A stretch of DNA of 64,000 nt from Anaerolineaceae bacterium (GCA_012839565.1 DUMZ01000007.1:1-64000); one strand, 5' to 3'. Positions 45,837-55,017 are shown, counted from the stretch's first letter. Numbers and translations are program-made. Notes: generated by a model from the sequence alone, not told the origin.

Positions 45837-47864
45837 ATGGAAAAAACAAACGCACGCAATGTCATCTTAATCATCATTATCATCTTTTTATTCTTTCTTT
45901 TGGCATGTTGTATTGTTTCAATCTTCGGTTTTTCCGGTGTCATCAAAGAGACGATAAGCTATATGCTTACCCAGACACCTATGGCAACACCAGCCTTACC
46001 CATCAAGCAAACGCCAACATCTCAACCTTCAATACCAATCCCAACGTCTGCTGACCATGACGAAGCCGCCCAGGAAACCTGGCAAACGCTTAGCAGAATT
46101 ATTATCCCGGAAGCCGACAGCATTGACCTGGCCCAGCGACTCGCTGGCAAGCAAAATGTGCCGGAAGTTTTCATCGACACCAATGCGCCTTACAGTCTCG
46201 GCGCAAAAAAAGCCTTTTGGATTATCAATTCCGACACCACTGAATCATCATCCATTGACGCCACACTCCACTATCTTGGCGAACACATCTACATTTGGAT
46301 TGACGATCGTGTTAGCTTCCGCGACAGTTCCCTGCAAACGTTGGGCGACATCATTGACCAGGACATCGTCCCCACCAATCGCGAATTCTTTGGCATGGAA
46401 TGGAACCCTGGAGTGGATGGTGACGAACGCTTTTACATTCTTTACACCAAAGGCATCGGTAAATGGGTTGCGGGTTACTTTTCTTCCGCAGATGAAGTCC
46501 ACCCCGACGTCCACCCCTACTCCAACGCGCATGAAATGTTCTTTCTCAGCGCGGACAACGTACGCCTGGAAGATAAATACATCCTTGGCACGATTGCCCA
46601 CGAATACCAACACATGATTCACTGGTATCTCGACAAAAATGAAGAAACCTGGGTAAACGAAGGTTTCTCTATGCTTGCAGAACAGGTAAATGGCTATGAT
46701 GCTGGTGGCTTTGACTGGTCTTATATGCAAAACACCGATATGCAACTGAATGACTGGTATCCCGGTGATGCCGACAACAGCGCCCATTACGGAGCCAGCT
46801 ACCTTTTCATGTCCTATTATCTCGACCGTTTTGGCGAAGACGCCACCCGTGCCTTAGTCGCCCATAAAGAAAACGGTTTCGTCGCCATGGACGAAGTATC
46901 CAAAGAACTCAACATTCTCAATCCGGACAGCAATCAGCCCTATACTGGCATTGAAATTTTCGCCGACTGGGCCGTTGCCAATCTCCTGCAAAAATCGCCT
47001 ATTCAAAACAAGCGTTACGCCTATCAAAGCTATTCACCCTATAAGCTTAGCATCACCGAAAGTATTTACAGTTGCCCTGAATACATTCAGCGAGATGTAC
47101 ATCAGTTTGGCGTGGACTATAACGAAATAAAATGTGATGGCGTAAAAAATATCGCTTTTCAAGGCAATCGCTACGTAAAAGTATTGCCCATTGACGAAAT
47201 TCCCTCAGGGGATTACTTTTGGTGGTCCAATGCTGCCGATGAAAGCAACATGAGCCTGCAACGCGAGTTTGACCTCAGCGATGTAACGGGTCAGGCAACC
47301 TTCAGTTTTTGGCAATGGTACGACATTGAAGATGATTACGACTATGCTTATCTCACCGCTTCAACTGACGGGGAAAGCTGGGAGATGCTTAAAGCCAGTA
47401 ACTGTACCGAGTACAATCCTTCTGGTAACAACTTTGGCTGCGGCTGGACAGGTTCCAGCGATGGCTGGGCAGAAATTGAAGTGGATTTAAGTGCCTATGC
47501 CGGTCAAAAAGTGACTTTGCGTTTTGACTATGTTACCGATGCCGCGGTGAACTCCCACGGTATGGTCTTGGACGATTTCAAACTCGAAGCCATCGGTTAC
47601 ACTGATGACGTCGAGTCCGGCGATGGTGGATGGACCAGCCAGGGTTTTGCGCGCATTCAAAACATCCTGCCCCAAAGCTATGCGATCAGCGTTGTGCGCT
47701 ATAGCAATGAAATCCAGGTTGAACACTATTTTTTGAGTGGCGACACGCCGTTACAGATAGAGTTAAGCAAAAGTCCCGCCAGAGAGAAAATTATCATTAT
47801 CGTTAGTGGTACAACCTTATACACCCGACAGAAAACGGATTATCAATTACTGTTTGGGGAATAA
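45837..47864 (+). CDS. Secreted M6/immune inhibitor A-like metallopeptidase
   Basis: About 675 residues from ATG 45837; the longer ORF begins with TTG before the promoter. A signal anchor (about 9-35) and a Thr/Pro stretch precede a catalytic domain with IAHEYQHMIHW near residue 255 (HExxH plus a His) and WVNEGFSMLAE, which supplies the family third ligand Glu. The C-terminal half has a MAM-like/VEG beta-sandwich (FSFWQWYDIEDDYD), as in immune inhibitor A. It should degrade extracellular proteins, using zinc. Confidence 0.82.
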   Translation: MEKTNARNVILIIIIIFLFFLLACCIVSIFGFSGVIKETISYMLTQTPMATPALPIKQTPTSQPSIPIPTSADHDEAAQETWQTLSRIIIPEADSIDLAQRLAGKQNVPEVFIDTNAPYSLGAKKAFWIINSDTTESSSIDATLHYLGEHIYIWIDDRVSFRDSSLQTLGDIIDQDIVPTNREFFGMEWNPGVDGDERFYILYTKGIGKWVAGYFSSADEVHPDVHPYSNAHEMFFLSADNVRLEDKYILGTIAHEYQHMIHWYLDKNEETWVNEGFSMLAEQVNGYDAGGFDWSYMQNTDMQLNDWYPGDADNSAHYGASYLFMSYYLDRFGEDATRALVAHKENGFVAMDEVSKELNILNPDSNQPYTGIEIFADWAVANLLQKSPIQNKRYAYQSYSPYKLSITESIYSCPEYIQRDVHQFGVDYNEIKCDGVKNIAFQGNRYVKVLPIDEIPSGDYFWWSNAADESNMSLQREFDLSDVTGQATFSFWQWYDIEDDYDYAYLTASTDGESWEMLKASNCTEYNPSGNNFGCGWTGSSDGWAEIEVDLSAYAGQKVTLRFDYVTDAAVNSHGMVLDDFKLEAIGYTDDVESGDGGWTSQGFARIQNILPQSYAISVVRYSNEIQVEHYFLSGDTPLQIELSKSPAREKIIIIVSGTTLYTRQKTDYQLLFGE

Positions 47865-47935
47865 GTCAATACTTGTGTTGCAATTGACTAATTAGCATTA
47901 TAAAAAAAGGTATACTGAAAGCAACTTAATAGCAA

Positions 47936-47971
47936 AAAAGCCAGCCCAAATTAAAAAGGCTGGCTTTTCTG
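47936..47971. terminator. Bidirectional terminator between M6-like gene and STAS gene
   Basis: AAAAGCCAGCC and GGCTGGCTTTT form a perfect 11 bp stem with an 11-base loop, between convergent genes, flanked by A and T runs on both sides. Confidence 0.88.
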
Positions 47972-47989
47972 ATATCAGGTAGTGTCATT

Positions 47990-48322
47990 TTAGATGCTGG
48001 CTATAGCATCAATCATTTCTTCGTAAACGGTAAAGTAAGGCAAAATACCAATCAAATCCATCGAATCGCGCACGTTTTCCTGCAAATTCACCAGGACAAG
48101 GTCGGCTTTATGCTTGTTCTTGAGTTCTTTCTGAACGCGAATAATCGCCCACCACCCTGCACTGGAAACGAAATTAACCGCTTGCATGTCGATGATGATT
48201 GATTTTTCAGAATTAGTCAGCTCCATCAGGCGTTTTTCAACTTCCTGTGCAGAAGTGCTGTCAATACGCCCATCAGCTTTGATAACAAAACAACGTTTAT
48301 ATTCAGTAATTACAAATTCCAT
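47990..48322 (-). CDS. STAS-domain protein (anti-sigma factor antagonist-like)
   Basis: About 110 residues from ATG 48322, preceded by GAGGAAAT; the ORF-track start at 48364 adds an unsupported tail. The STAS fold is shown by GRIDSTSAQEVEKRL and VNFVSSAGWWAII, where Ser at the loop would be the phosphorylation site (D-S/T-S-AG pattern). Such proteins bind an anti-sigma factor or act in partner switching. No kinase or phosphatase gene is adjacent, so the partners are unknown. Confidence 0.85.
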   Translation of the reverse strand: MEFVITEYKRCFVIKADGRIDSTSAQEVEKRLMELTNSEKSIIIDMQAVNFVSSAGWWAIIRVQKELKNKHKADLVLVNLQENVRDSMDLIGILPYFTVYEEMIDAIASI

Positions 48323-48450
48323 TATTTCCTCGACCTCACTAGTTGATTTTATCGACATTAGCATTATATCATCTTTAATATTATATCCCCAATAATTGTC
48401 AAGTATTCATTCTTAAAAATTAAAAATCAATATAAAGAACTGTATTCAAG

Positions 48451-48456
48451 TATAAT
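48451..48456 (+). promoter_or_regulatory. -10 box of leaderless miaB
   Basis: Exact TATAAT, 7 bases before the miaB ATG. No Shine-Dalgarno sequence is possible in the 7-base gap. Confidence 0.65.
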
Positions 48457-48463
48457 CTGGGCT

Positions 48464-49783
48464 ATGAAATATCATATTTGGACTATAGGCTGCCAAATGA
48501 ATGTGGCAGATTCCGAGCGCCTCAGTCGCGCCTTGGAAAAATTAGGCTATCAAAGCACAAATCTTGCTGATGAAGCAGATATCATCGTTCTTAACACCTG
48601 CGTCGTCAGGCAAAGCGCTGAAGACAAAGCCCTTGGGAGACTTAACTCATTGAAACCTTTAAAGTCTGCTAAACCACACTTGATTATCGCCGTGATGGGT
48701 TGCCTGGTTGGCAATAAAGGCAACCCCGCACTTGAAAAACGTTTCCCATGGGTAGATGCATTTTCCGCACCCTCTGACCCCGAAAGCATTTTGCGAACTG
48801 TCCGGGAAAGACACGCAAGTCTATTCGAGCCAATCTCAAAGACAGGCGAAGACGACATCACCAGTCTCTTACAGGAAGAATTTGGCATCTATACCAGCAA
48901 TCAACATGCCGTCAGCGAGAATCTGCCCATCGTTCTCGGTTGTTCCCATGCCTGCGCTTACTGCATCATTCCCAGCAAACGTGGCCGGGAAATCAGCCGT
49001 GACCCGAAACGCATCATTGAAGAAGCCAAAACAATGGTCGCCCGCGGTGCCAAAGAAATCGTATTGCTTGGCCAAATCGTTGACCGCTACGGTCTTGACC
49101 GCGACGACGGTATACATCTGGCCGAGTTGCTGGCAATGGTAAACGATATTGATGGTTTGGAACGCATTCGTTTTCTGACTTCGCACCCCAACTACTTCAC
49201 CGATGACATGATTAAAGCCGTGGCAACTTTGCCCAAGGTCATGCCCCACATTGAACTGCCCATTCAAGCCGGAGATGACGAAGTGCTCAAAGCCATGCGA
49301 CGTGGTTACACCAATGCCCAGTATCGCGACATCATCGCCCATATCCGCGATTTGATGCCCGATGTTTCAATCGGCACCGACATCATTGTTGGTTTTCCAG
49401 GTGAGTCCGAAGCCGCCTTTGATGAAACCTACAAACTGCTCGCTGACCTGAAATTAGACGTCGCCCATTTGGCACGCTACTCCCCGCGCCCAGGAACCTA
49501 TTCTGAACGTTTCCTTGCGGATGATGTCTCCGCTGATGAAAAAATGCGTCGATTCAGAAAACTGGAAAGCCTGCAAAAGCAAGTTGTTGGCGAGATTAAC
49601 CAGCGCTTTTTAGGCCAATCCGTACCCGTTTTATTTGAAGAACGCGCGAAAGGCAAATGGCGTGGACGAAGTCCGCACAATCGACTGGTCTTTGTTGAAT
49701 CGGATGAAATCTTATTAGGTCAAATTCGCGACGTGCATATAGACTGGGCAGGTCCATGGTCACTCTTGGGCACTTTGTCTTAG
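48464..49783 (+). CDS. miaB: tRNA-2-methylthio-N6-dimethylallyladenosine synthase MiaB
   Basis: 439 residues. The N-terminal UPF0004 domain has GCQMNVADSE and three Cys for the auxiliary cluster, then the radical SAM GCSHACAYCIIP (CxxxCxxC) and a C-terminal TRAM domain. It adds a methylthio group at tRNA adenosine 37. It is set divergently from the STAS gene and is predicted to be leaderless. Confidence 0.92.
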   Translation: MKYHIWTIGCQMNVADSERLSRALEKLGYQSTNLADEADIIVLNTCVVRQSAEDKALGRLNSLKPLKSAKPHLIIAVMGCLVGNKGNPALEKRFPWVDAFSAPSDPESILRTVRERHASLFEPISKTGEDDITSLLQEEFGIYTSNQHAVSENLPIVLGCSHACAYCIIPSKRGREISRDPKRIIEEAKTMVARGAKEIVLLGQIVDRYGLDRDDGIHLAELLAMVNDIDGLERIRFLTSHPNYFTDDMIKAVATLPKVMPHIELPIQAGDDEVLKAMRRGYTNAQYRDIIAHIRDLMPDVSIGTDIIVGFPGESEAAFDETYKLLADLKLDVAHLARYSPRPGTYSERFLADDVSADEKMRRFRKLESLQKQVVGEINQRFLGQSVPVLFEERAKGKWRGRSPHNRLVFVESDEILLGQIRDVHIDWAGPWSLLGTLS

Positions 49784-49814
49784 TTTTTTCCGACTAACTA
49801 AAGACAAGCGGTTT

Positions 49815-50498
49815 TCAGGCGTCGAAATTCTTTTCGTTATATTGACACAGCTTTTCAACAGGGCACGCACCGCATTTTGGCTTGCGTGCCTGGCAAAAAT
49901 CACGTCCTAAGCTGATAATATTGAGATGCAAGCTGCCAAAGCTTTCAGGTCGGTTACTCGACATAAACCAGCGATGCGCATTGTCAATGGTCATCTTTTC
50001 CGGTCGCAAAGCCAAACGCCCTGTAACGCGATAAACATGGGTATCCACCGGAAATGCTGGCATATCCAAGGAAAAGACCATCACAATAGAAGCTGTCTTT
50101 AATCCTACACCTTTCATTTGGGTCAGCCAGTTCATGGTTTCTTCCGGTGTCTTTTCCTTCAGCCAGTCCAAATCAATCTCACCACGTTCCTGAGTGATAA
50201 ATTGCAAAGCAGCTTGAATATTCGGCCCTTTTTGGTTGGCTAAGCCCGCGATGCGAATCGCCTCTTTTACCGCCTCGGGGTCCGCGTCACGAACTTCTTC
50301 CCAGTTCGAAAACGTTTCCTTGAGTTTCACAAAAGCCTTATCACGATTGATATCGTTCGTGTTTTGCGAAAGAATCGTGCACACGAGTTCATCAACAGCA
50401 GGTAAATACTCATGCCAGTCAGGGATGCCATAATAGGCGTCCAGTATTTCTTCCACGCGATCAAGACGGTCTTGATATTCAGGCGTTATCGCAAGCAT
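49815..50498 (-). CDS. nth: Endonuclease III-like DNA glycosylase
   Basis: 227 residues. The helix-hairpin-helix GVGLKTASIVMVF holds the catalytic Lys, FPVDTHVYRVTGRL the catalytic Asp, and C-x6-C-x2-C-x5-C (from CQARKPKCGACPVEKLC) binds a 4Fe-4S cluster. It removes oxidised pyrimidines and nicks the strand. It follows the asparaginase gene by 2 bases on the same strand. Confidence 0.93.
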   Translation of the reverse strand: MLAITPEYQDRLDRVEEILDAYYGIPDWHEYLPAVDELVCTILSQNTNDINRDKAFVKLKETFSNWEEVRDADPEAVKEAIRIAGLANQKGPNIQAALQFITQERGEIDLDWLKEKTPEETMNWLTQMKGVGLKTASIVMVFSLDMPAFPVDTHVYRVTGRLALRPEKMTIDNAHRWFMSSNRPESFGSLHLNIISLGRDFCQARKPKCGACPVEKLCQYNEKNFDA

Positions 50499-50500
50499 TT

Positions 50501-51541
50501 TTACAGGTTTATGGTCTTATTGACCTTAATCTCGCCAATTTCAAGCCCACGTGAGTTATGCAAAACTGGCGCATTAAACTTCGCAAAAGCTTCTTTCTGC
50601 ATTTCTTTTTCAAAACCAAGTGCGCTTAATATGGCCACGGTCAAAGCGGATGTTGCCCGCCGGCCCGCATCACCATCAGAAAACTTCATCGTGATTCCCA
50701 AACCTTTAGGATATTTCTCAAGCACACCTGGTAAAACACCAATCATTTGATAGCCTTCCGCGCCACCTTTTGAAAAGACCTTGCCAGCCATCACTTCCAT
50801 TAGAACTGTATCCAGTTGCCCGGGGCCAGCCACCATTGTGGGATAAGCGCGCATAACTTTTGTTGCCGTTAAGCAGGCTTTGGCCTGACTTTCACTCAAA
50901 CTTTCTGGATTAGCCAGTTTTGCAGTGGCATGTGCGAAGGCTTTCAAAGGCATCGCGAATACAGGCGCGCTGCACCCATCTGTTCCGATAATCAAATTTT
51001 CGGGTAGCACTTCACAAAATTCAGCTACTTTTCGCAGAATCCTTTTTTGTACGGGATGTTTGATATCCAAATAGCTGTCCAGTGGTTCGCCTTGCATTTT
51101 TGCCATGGCCAACATGCCACTGTGCTTGCCCGAACAGTTATGCCGATACGGCGTTGGCGTTTCTCCGCGCTTGCGCATTTCAAAACTGGTATCTTTATCC
51201 GATGGCCAGTGAAATCCACATTGCAGGTTATCCTCACAAAGTCCAACTTTTTCGTGAATGCTTTTAATCACGCGCACATGTTCATCCGTACCTGTATGCG
51301 ATGCGCACATAATAGCCAGTTCTTCGTCGGTCAATCCAAAATGCTTTTGTCCGCCGGCTTCAATAAAAGGCAATACCTGAAAGGGTTTCATCGAACTGCG
51401 CGGAAAAGTAATCAAATTCGGGTCTCCACCTGATGCAAGCAAATTTCCTTCAGGATCTACGACTGCAAAAGCGCCAAAATGAATTGACTCAACAATCCCC
51501 CCGCGGGTCAGCGAAACAACAGCGTCATAACCATTAATCAT
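50501..51541 (-). CDS. L-asparaginase II family protein
   Basis: About 346 residues from ATG 51541, giving an 8-base overlap with the gene upstream; ATG 51550 is an alternative. SLTRGGIVESIHFGAFAV, FPRSSMKPFQVLPF, HNCSGKHSGMLA and GTDGCSAPVFAMPL match the Rhizobium-type thermolabile asparaginase family. It would hydrolyse asparagine to aspartate and ammonia. No asparagine transporter is nearby. Confidence 0.9.
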   Translation of the reverse strand: MINGYDAVVSLTRGGIVESIHFGAFAVVDPEGNLLASGGDPNLITFPRSSMKPFQVLPFIEAGGQKHFGLTDEELAIMCASHTGTDEHVRVIKSIHEKVGLCEDNLQCGFHWPSDKDTSFEMRKRGETPTPYRHNCSGKHSGMLAMAKMQGEPLDSYLDIKHPVQKRILRKVAEFCEVLPENLIIGTDGCSAPVFAMPLKAFAHATAKLANPESLSESQAKACLTATKVMRAYPTMVAGPGQLDTVLMEVMAGKVFSKGGAEGYQMIGVLPGVLEKYPKGLGITMKFSDGDAGRRATSALTVAILSALGFEKEMQKEAFAKFNAPVLHNSRGLEIGEIKVNKTINL

Positions 51542-52391
51542 TGTTCTCATCTGCTTTCTGGCTTATAGCCTGGTCATACCAAGTGCGAATACCCCAACGT
51601 AAGCGGTTGTAATAACGTTCATCCTCGCGCATCAGGGGATTGAAATGATTCATTACATCAGGAATAATTTCATACCATTCTTCAATTTCAGCCTGCGCTG
51701 CAAGCAAAGCGTCAAATTTATCAGAAATAAATTTGATTACCTTTCCCCAATAGCTAACATCTTCCTGACTAACGATGCCATCGCGCGTGGAAACAATTTG
51801 ATAGCCACGATAATCTTTATCCGCCAAAATTGCCATTTCATCAACCCAAATCTTTGGTGTTGAAAACCCCAGATAAGGTGGCTGGTCAACCATAACCGAG
51901 TCGCCCACAAAGATAATCTTCTGCTGGGGAAGTTCCACCCAAATTGCGGCATAGTTGGCACCTGGCCGGTGTTTTAAAATGACTTCATACTCGTCAAGAT
52001 ATAGCACCATCCTGTCTTCAAAAGTAATCTCTGGTGGTAAGAGCCGCGCCACATTACCAGTAGGGTCATAAGATTCGGTGTGAATAATCGGCTCATCCTG
52101 CCCACGAACGTTTGTAACCTTCATGCGTCCAGGCACAACCGTATTTGTATGCGCAATAAGCGTACAATCATTACCCTTTGAACTCAACAAACGATCATAA
52201 TGCGTATCGAGCATAATCAGGTAGCGTGCGTCGCCCGAGACCATTCTGCTGGTCGCCCCACGCCAGGACTTGAGTTCATCTTGTCGGAATGGGAAGTCAA
52301 CCAATGTGGTTGAGTTTTCCGAGCGGATAATGCCCGTTACCATACCGAGAGAGTTTTGTTCTATAAAAATGTTAGGCGCGATTTCCTGCAC
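51534..52391 (-). CDS. Metallo-beta-lactamase-fold protein with incomplete metal site
   Basis: 285 residues from a GTG start with GGAGG seven bases upstream. The MBL topology is suggested by TLVDFPFRQ, LIMLDTHYDRLLS at the site of HxHxDH, HRPGANYAAIWVELP and IIFVGDSVM. The metal motif reads THYDR rather than THxHxDH, so one or more ligands are missing or replaced. It may have lost metal or use fewer ligands. It is translationally coupled to the asparaginase. Confidence 0.7.
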   Translation of the reverse strand: MQEIAPNIFIEQNSLGMVTGIIRSENSTTLVDFPFRQDELKSWRGATSRMVSGDARYLIMLDTHYDRLLSSKGNDCTLIAHTNTVVPGRMKVTNVRGQDEPIIHTESYDPTGNVARLLPPEITFEDRMVLYLDEYEVILKHRPGANYAAIWVELPQQKIIFVGDSVMVDQPPYLGFSTPKIWVDEMAILADKDYRGYQIVSTRDGIVSQEDVSYWGKVIKFISDKFDALLAAQAEIEEWYEIIPDVMNHFNPLMREDERYYNRLRWGIRTWYDQAISQKADENND

Positions 52392-52441
52392 AGTGAGCCT
52401 CCGAAATTTCGATTGTATTGATTATAGCTAAACTCCCGCCC

Positions 52442-53161
52442 TTAATCTACACCAGTATCCCGAATACAGCGTGGCGGGCCTTTTAGCGCGGTTTTCGCAT
52501 TGAGATACATTCCAAAATAGGGCGATGGATCCAAAGTATTTGAAAAGACCAACTCATTGAGATAATTCCCCGCGCCATCGTCTTTAACAATCGACAGATG
52601 CAAATGCACCCCAACTGGTCGGTCTGGATTTCCGGAATAATCACCCTGATAGCCCAGGATTTGACCCTGTTTTACGGGAATTTCTTTGGCACCAGGTGGA
52701 AAAAGCTCATCAATCAAACTGTTACCATATCGGTCAGCCAGATGGGTCATGTAAATCCATATTTGTCGGTCTGGCTGAAGTGGGTCTTGGGGCACACGAA
52801 TGATAATTGTGGATTTCCAGCTTTCTTCCCGCGTTAAATAGCCATCATAGGGTGCGTAAACTGGAGTTACGCCGCTTTCTGTACCCGCAAAAATATCAAT
52901 GCCCTGATGTCGTTTACCCACTTGAAAAACATCACCATACAGATAGCCAATAAAGCCATCCGTAGGAATGCTAAAAGGAGCATCCTGACACTGATATCCA
53001 GCTGGGGTTACCCAGTCCTGATGCGCTTCTGGGTCTAAAATGAATTGCCACACTGGGCCATTTCGTCCATTAAGATAAGTCCATGCAAGCCAAAGCAAAA
53101 CAGCTAACACGATTAGCGCAATGGCGATAATAATCCAAATCCTTTTTTTCACAAGCTTCAT
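52442..53161 (-). CDS. Membrane-anchored M23 (LytM) peptidase
   Basis: About 239 residues from ATG 53161. A membrane helix (about 8-30) precedes an M23 fold with HQGIDIF (first His and Asp ligands) and VGVHLHLSI (HxH). The central loop is atypical (GTESGVTPVYAPYDGYL). It should cut peptidoglycan cross-bridges or regulate other hydrolases. It is a single gene divergent from the three-repeat protein. Confidence 0.85.
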   Translation of the reverse strand: MKLVKKRIWIIIAIALIVLAVLLWLAWTYLNGRNGPVWQFILDPEAHQDWVTPAGYQCQDAPFSIPTDGFIGYLYGDVFQVGKRHQGIDIFAGTESGVTPVYAPYDGYLTREESWKSTIIIRVPQDPLQPDRQIWIYMTHLADRYGNSLIDELFPPGAKEIPVKQGQILGYQGDYSGNPDRPVGVHLHLSIVKDDGAGNYLNELVFSNTLDPSPYFGMYLNAKTALKGPPRCIRDTGVD

Positions 53162-53304
53162 AATCCGATTTTTAAGTCTACAGTTCTGTTTTGTCCGATT
53201 ATTATACGCCCCAAAAACTATTTTACAAAATTGTGAACTTAGGAACAAATCTTGCATGGAATGCGTTGTATATTAAAAGAACTTGACGTCGAAAAGGAGA
53301 AACA

Positions 53305-54396
53305 ATGAAGAAATATAAAGCTTTCACCTTGTTTTTATGTATTGCCCTGTTAGTCCCAGCGTTGTTTGGCGTTGGTAAAGTCTTTGCGGCAAACCCAAGT
53401 TTTACAATAGGAGAAGTTGTTACCGATAAAACCGTGACTATTCTCATCAAAGACGCGCCTAAAAATCGTGAATTCATCGTGCGCATGGGCGAATACGACA
53501 CCAAAGCGATTAACGGCATTGAAGCTGGTCGTTTTCAGACTGGCGAAGGCGGCAATTTGCAAGCCACTATTGATATCCCTGTCGCTTTCGCAGGGCGCGC
53601 CCAAATAGCCATCCGCATGGATAGCGTCACTGGTGGCTGGTACTATTACAACTGGTTTTGGAACAAAAAAGAAGGTGGCACCTGGCCACCCCCATCAACC
53701 ACACCCGAACCAACACCATCATCACCTGTCACGACTCCCCAGCCAACTAAAACACCGCCAAAAATTGTTCCCACGATAACAATCATATCAGCGGTCGAAA
53801 GCCAAAGTGTGACCATTGCCATTACAAATTTCCCCAAAAATGCTGAAATGCGCGCTTTTATGGGCGAGATGTATACCAAAGGCAAAGATGGTATTCCCGT
53901 TGGCGATTTTACAACCACCGACGCGGCAGGAACCGAAGTTACTCTAAATATCCCCGGAGCCCTGGCAAACGACGAACGTGTTGCTATCCGTGTTGAAAGC
54001 GTACGTGGTGGCTGGTATTCCTATAACTGGTTCTGGAACAAACAAGGCGGCCGTGTCGTCACCCCACCAAGTTCAGGAACTGTCACGCCCGCGCCAACCC
54101 AACCTGGCGACACAAGTAAATATCCCGCGCTCAGCATCATAAGCGTTGATTCAGGCAAAACTGTCACCATAAAAGCGGATAACCTGCCTCAAAATACAGA
54201 ATTTACTGTCTTGCTTGGCAAAATGTGGACCCGTGGCGTTAATGGCATTCCTTCAGCCACTTTCAATTCTGGACCACAAACGAGTGCAGAATTAACCGTC
54301 GATATCCCCGCCAGTCTTGCCAATGAAAGTTTGATTTCTATCCGCATTCAAGGTACCAATGGCCGTTATGCCTATAACTGGTTCATAAACAAATAA
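53305..54396 (+). CDS. Secreted three-repeat protein with YNWFWNK motif
   Basis: 363 residues with a cleavable signal peptide (cut near AANPS). Three homologous beta-rich repeats of about 90 residues (30-122, 156-247, 274-363) are joined by Pro/Thr-rich linkers. Each repeat has TV-I, a GxMxT/WTRG-GI core and the ending YYNWFWNK/YSYNWFWNK/YAYNWFINK. The pattern looks like an extracellular beta-sandwich in tandem, perhaps a binding or structural surface protein. I recognise no named family and no catalytic residues. AAAGGAG precedes the ATG and a terminator follows. Confidence 0.85.
   Translation: MKKYKAFTLFLCIALLVPALFGVGKVFAANPSFTIGEVVTDKTVTILIKDAPKNREFIVRMGEYDTKAINGIEAGRFQTGEGGNLQATIDIPVAFAGRAQIAIRMDSVTGGWYYYNWFWNKKEGGTWPPPSTTPEPTPSSPVTTPQPTKTPPKIVPTITIISAVESQSVTIAITNFPKNAEMRAFMGEMYTKGKDGIPVGDFTTTDAAGTEVTLNIPGALANDERVAIRVESVRGGWYSYNWFWNKQGGRVVTPPSSGTVTPAPTQPGDTSKYPALSIISVDSGKTVTIKADNLPQNTEFTVLLGKMWTRGVNGIPSATFNSGPQTSAELTVDIPASLANESLISIRIQGTNGRYAYNWFINK
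53392..53670 (+). repeat. Repeat 1 of the YNWFWNK protein
   Basis: Codes for residues 30-122. It shares the GGWYYYNWFWNK ending with repeat 2. Confidence 0.8.
53770..54045 (+). repeat. Repeat 2 of the YNWFWNK protein
   Basis: Codes for residues 156-247. It ends GGWYSYNWFWNK. Confidence 0.8.
54124..54393 (+). repeat. Repeat 3 of the YNWFWNK protein
   Basis: Codes for residues 274-363. It is the most divergent copy and ends GRYAYNWFINK at the C-terminus. Confidence 0.75.
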
Positions 54397-54424
54397 ACCC
54401 ATACGATTCTCATTTTCGTATCCG

Positions 54425-54452
54425 AAAGCCGGCTAACCACCGGCTTTTCATT
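54425..54452 (+). terminator. Terminator after the three-repeat protein
   Basis: AAAGCCGG and CCGGCTTT form an 8 bp stem with a 7-base loop, followed by TTCATTTTC. Confidence 0.8.
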
Positions 54453-54498
54453 TTCTTGTTTCCATTTACAAGTTATCAATAATAAACCGTCGTTATGG

Positions 54499-54504
54499 TA
54501 TCAT
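54499..54504 (+). promoter_or_regulatory. -10 box of leaderless small unknown gene
   Basis: TATCAT (one mismatch), 7 bases before the ATG at 54512. AAGG in the gap is too close to serve as a ribosome site. Confidence 0.5.
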
Positions 54505-54511
54505 TTTAAGG

Positions 54512-54901
54512 ATGGAGATAAACAATAAAATCACGATTATAGAAGGCCCCACGCCCGAGTTTGAACCCGTCAACCAGGAACGTGGTTATGGCACGCCCCA
54601 CCCTTGGGCGCTGGGTGTGCTTGAAGGCCCCAACTTTTACAATACCGCCTTCACAGCCTTGCGTACTTTTAACAGCCAGCTCTTGCTGGAACGTTGCGAA
54701 ACTGCCTGGGCAGCCGACCTGCCCATGTATCTCGTCTATCGCGACCCTATCGGCTTGCAGGTTGAAACACAAATCCTTGCCGCTCGCGCCATTCAGGTCG
54801 AAGAAGGTGAACTAATTTTGCTATGGGTACGCAATGGAATAGACGAAAAGAAGTCAGACATCCCTGCCACCCCACCCAGACACGGGAGTGAAGAAGAATA
54901 A
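54512..54901 (+). CDS. Small protein of unknown function
   Basis: 129 residues, mostly soluble, with an acidic C-terminal tail (SEEE). The core (GVLEGPNFYNTAFTALRTFN, then LYLVYRDPIGL) has no motif I can name. It has its own promoter and is closed by a terminator, so it is a real, separately regulated gene. It may be lineage-restricted. Confidence 0.65.
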   Translation: MEINNKITIIEGPTPEFEPVNQERGYGTPHPWALGVLEGPNFYNTAFTALRTFNSQLLLERCETAWAADLPMYLVYRDPIGLQVETQILAARAIQVEEGELILLWVRNGIDEKKSDIPATPPRHGSEEE

Positions 54902-54914
54902 ACACACTTAAGCA

Positions 54915-54943
54915 AAAAACACCCAGACGGGTGTTTTTCTTTT
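54915..54943. terminator. Bidirectional terminator between small gene and tRNA-Arg
   Basis: AAAAACACCC and GGGTGTTTTT form a perfect 10 bp stem with a 4-base loop. It serves the small gene on plus and the tRNA on minus. Confidence 0.85.
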
Positions 54944-54944
54944 A

Positions 54945-55017
54945 TACCCCAGGAGGGAATCGAACCCCCAATCCAGGCGTTAGGAGTGCCTTGCTCTATC
55001 CATTGAGCCACTGGGGC
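54945..55017 (-). tRNA. tRNA-Arg (CCT)
   Basis: 73 bases on the minus strand. GCCCCAG pairs with CTGGGGT, anticodon loop CTCCTAA gives CCT, reading AGG, and the T-loop is TTCGATT. The leader TCAGCAACTT follows a TATACT -10. Confidence 0.96.

Noticed and set aside
46248-46787. 179-residue minus-strand ORF opposite the M6-like gene
   Set aside because: It lies opposite the conserved HEYQH domain, has Val-rich shadow composition and no start signal.
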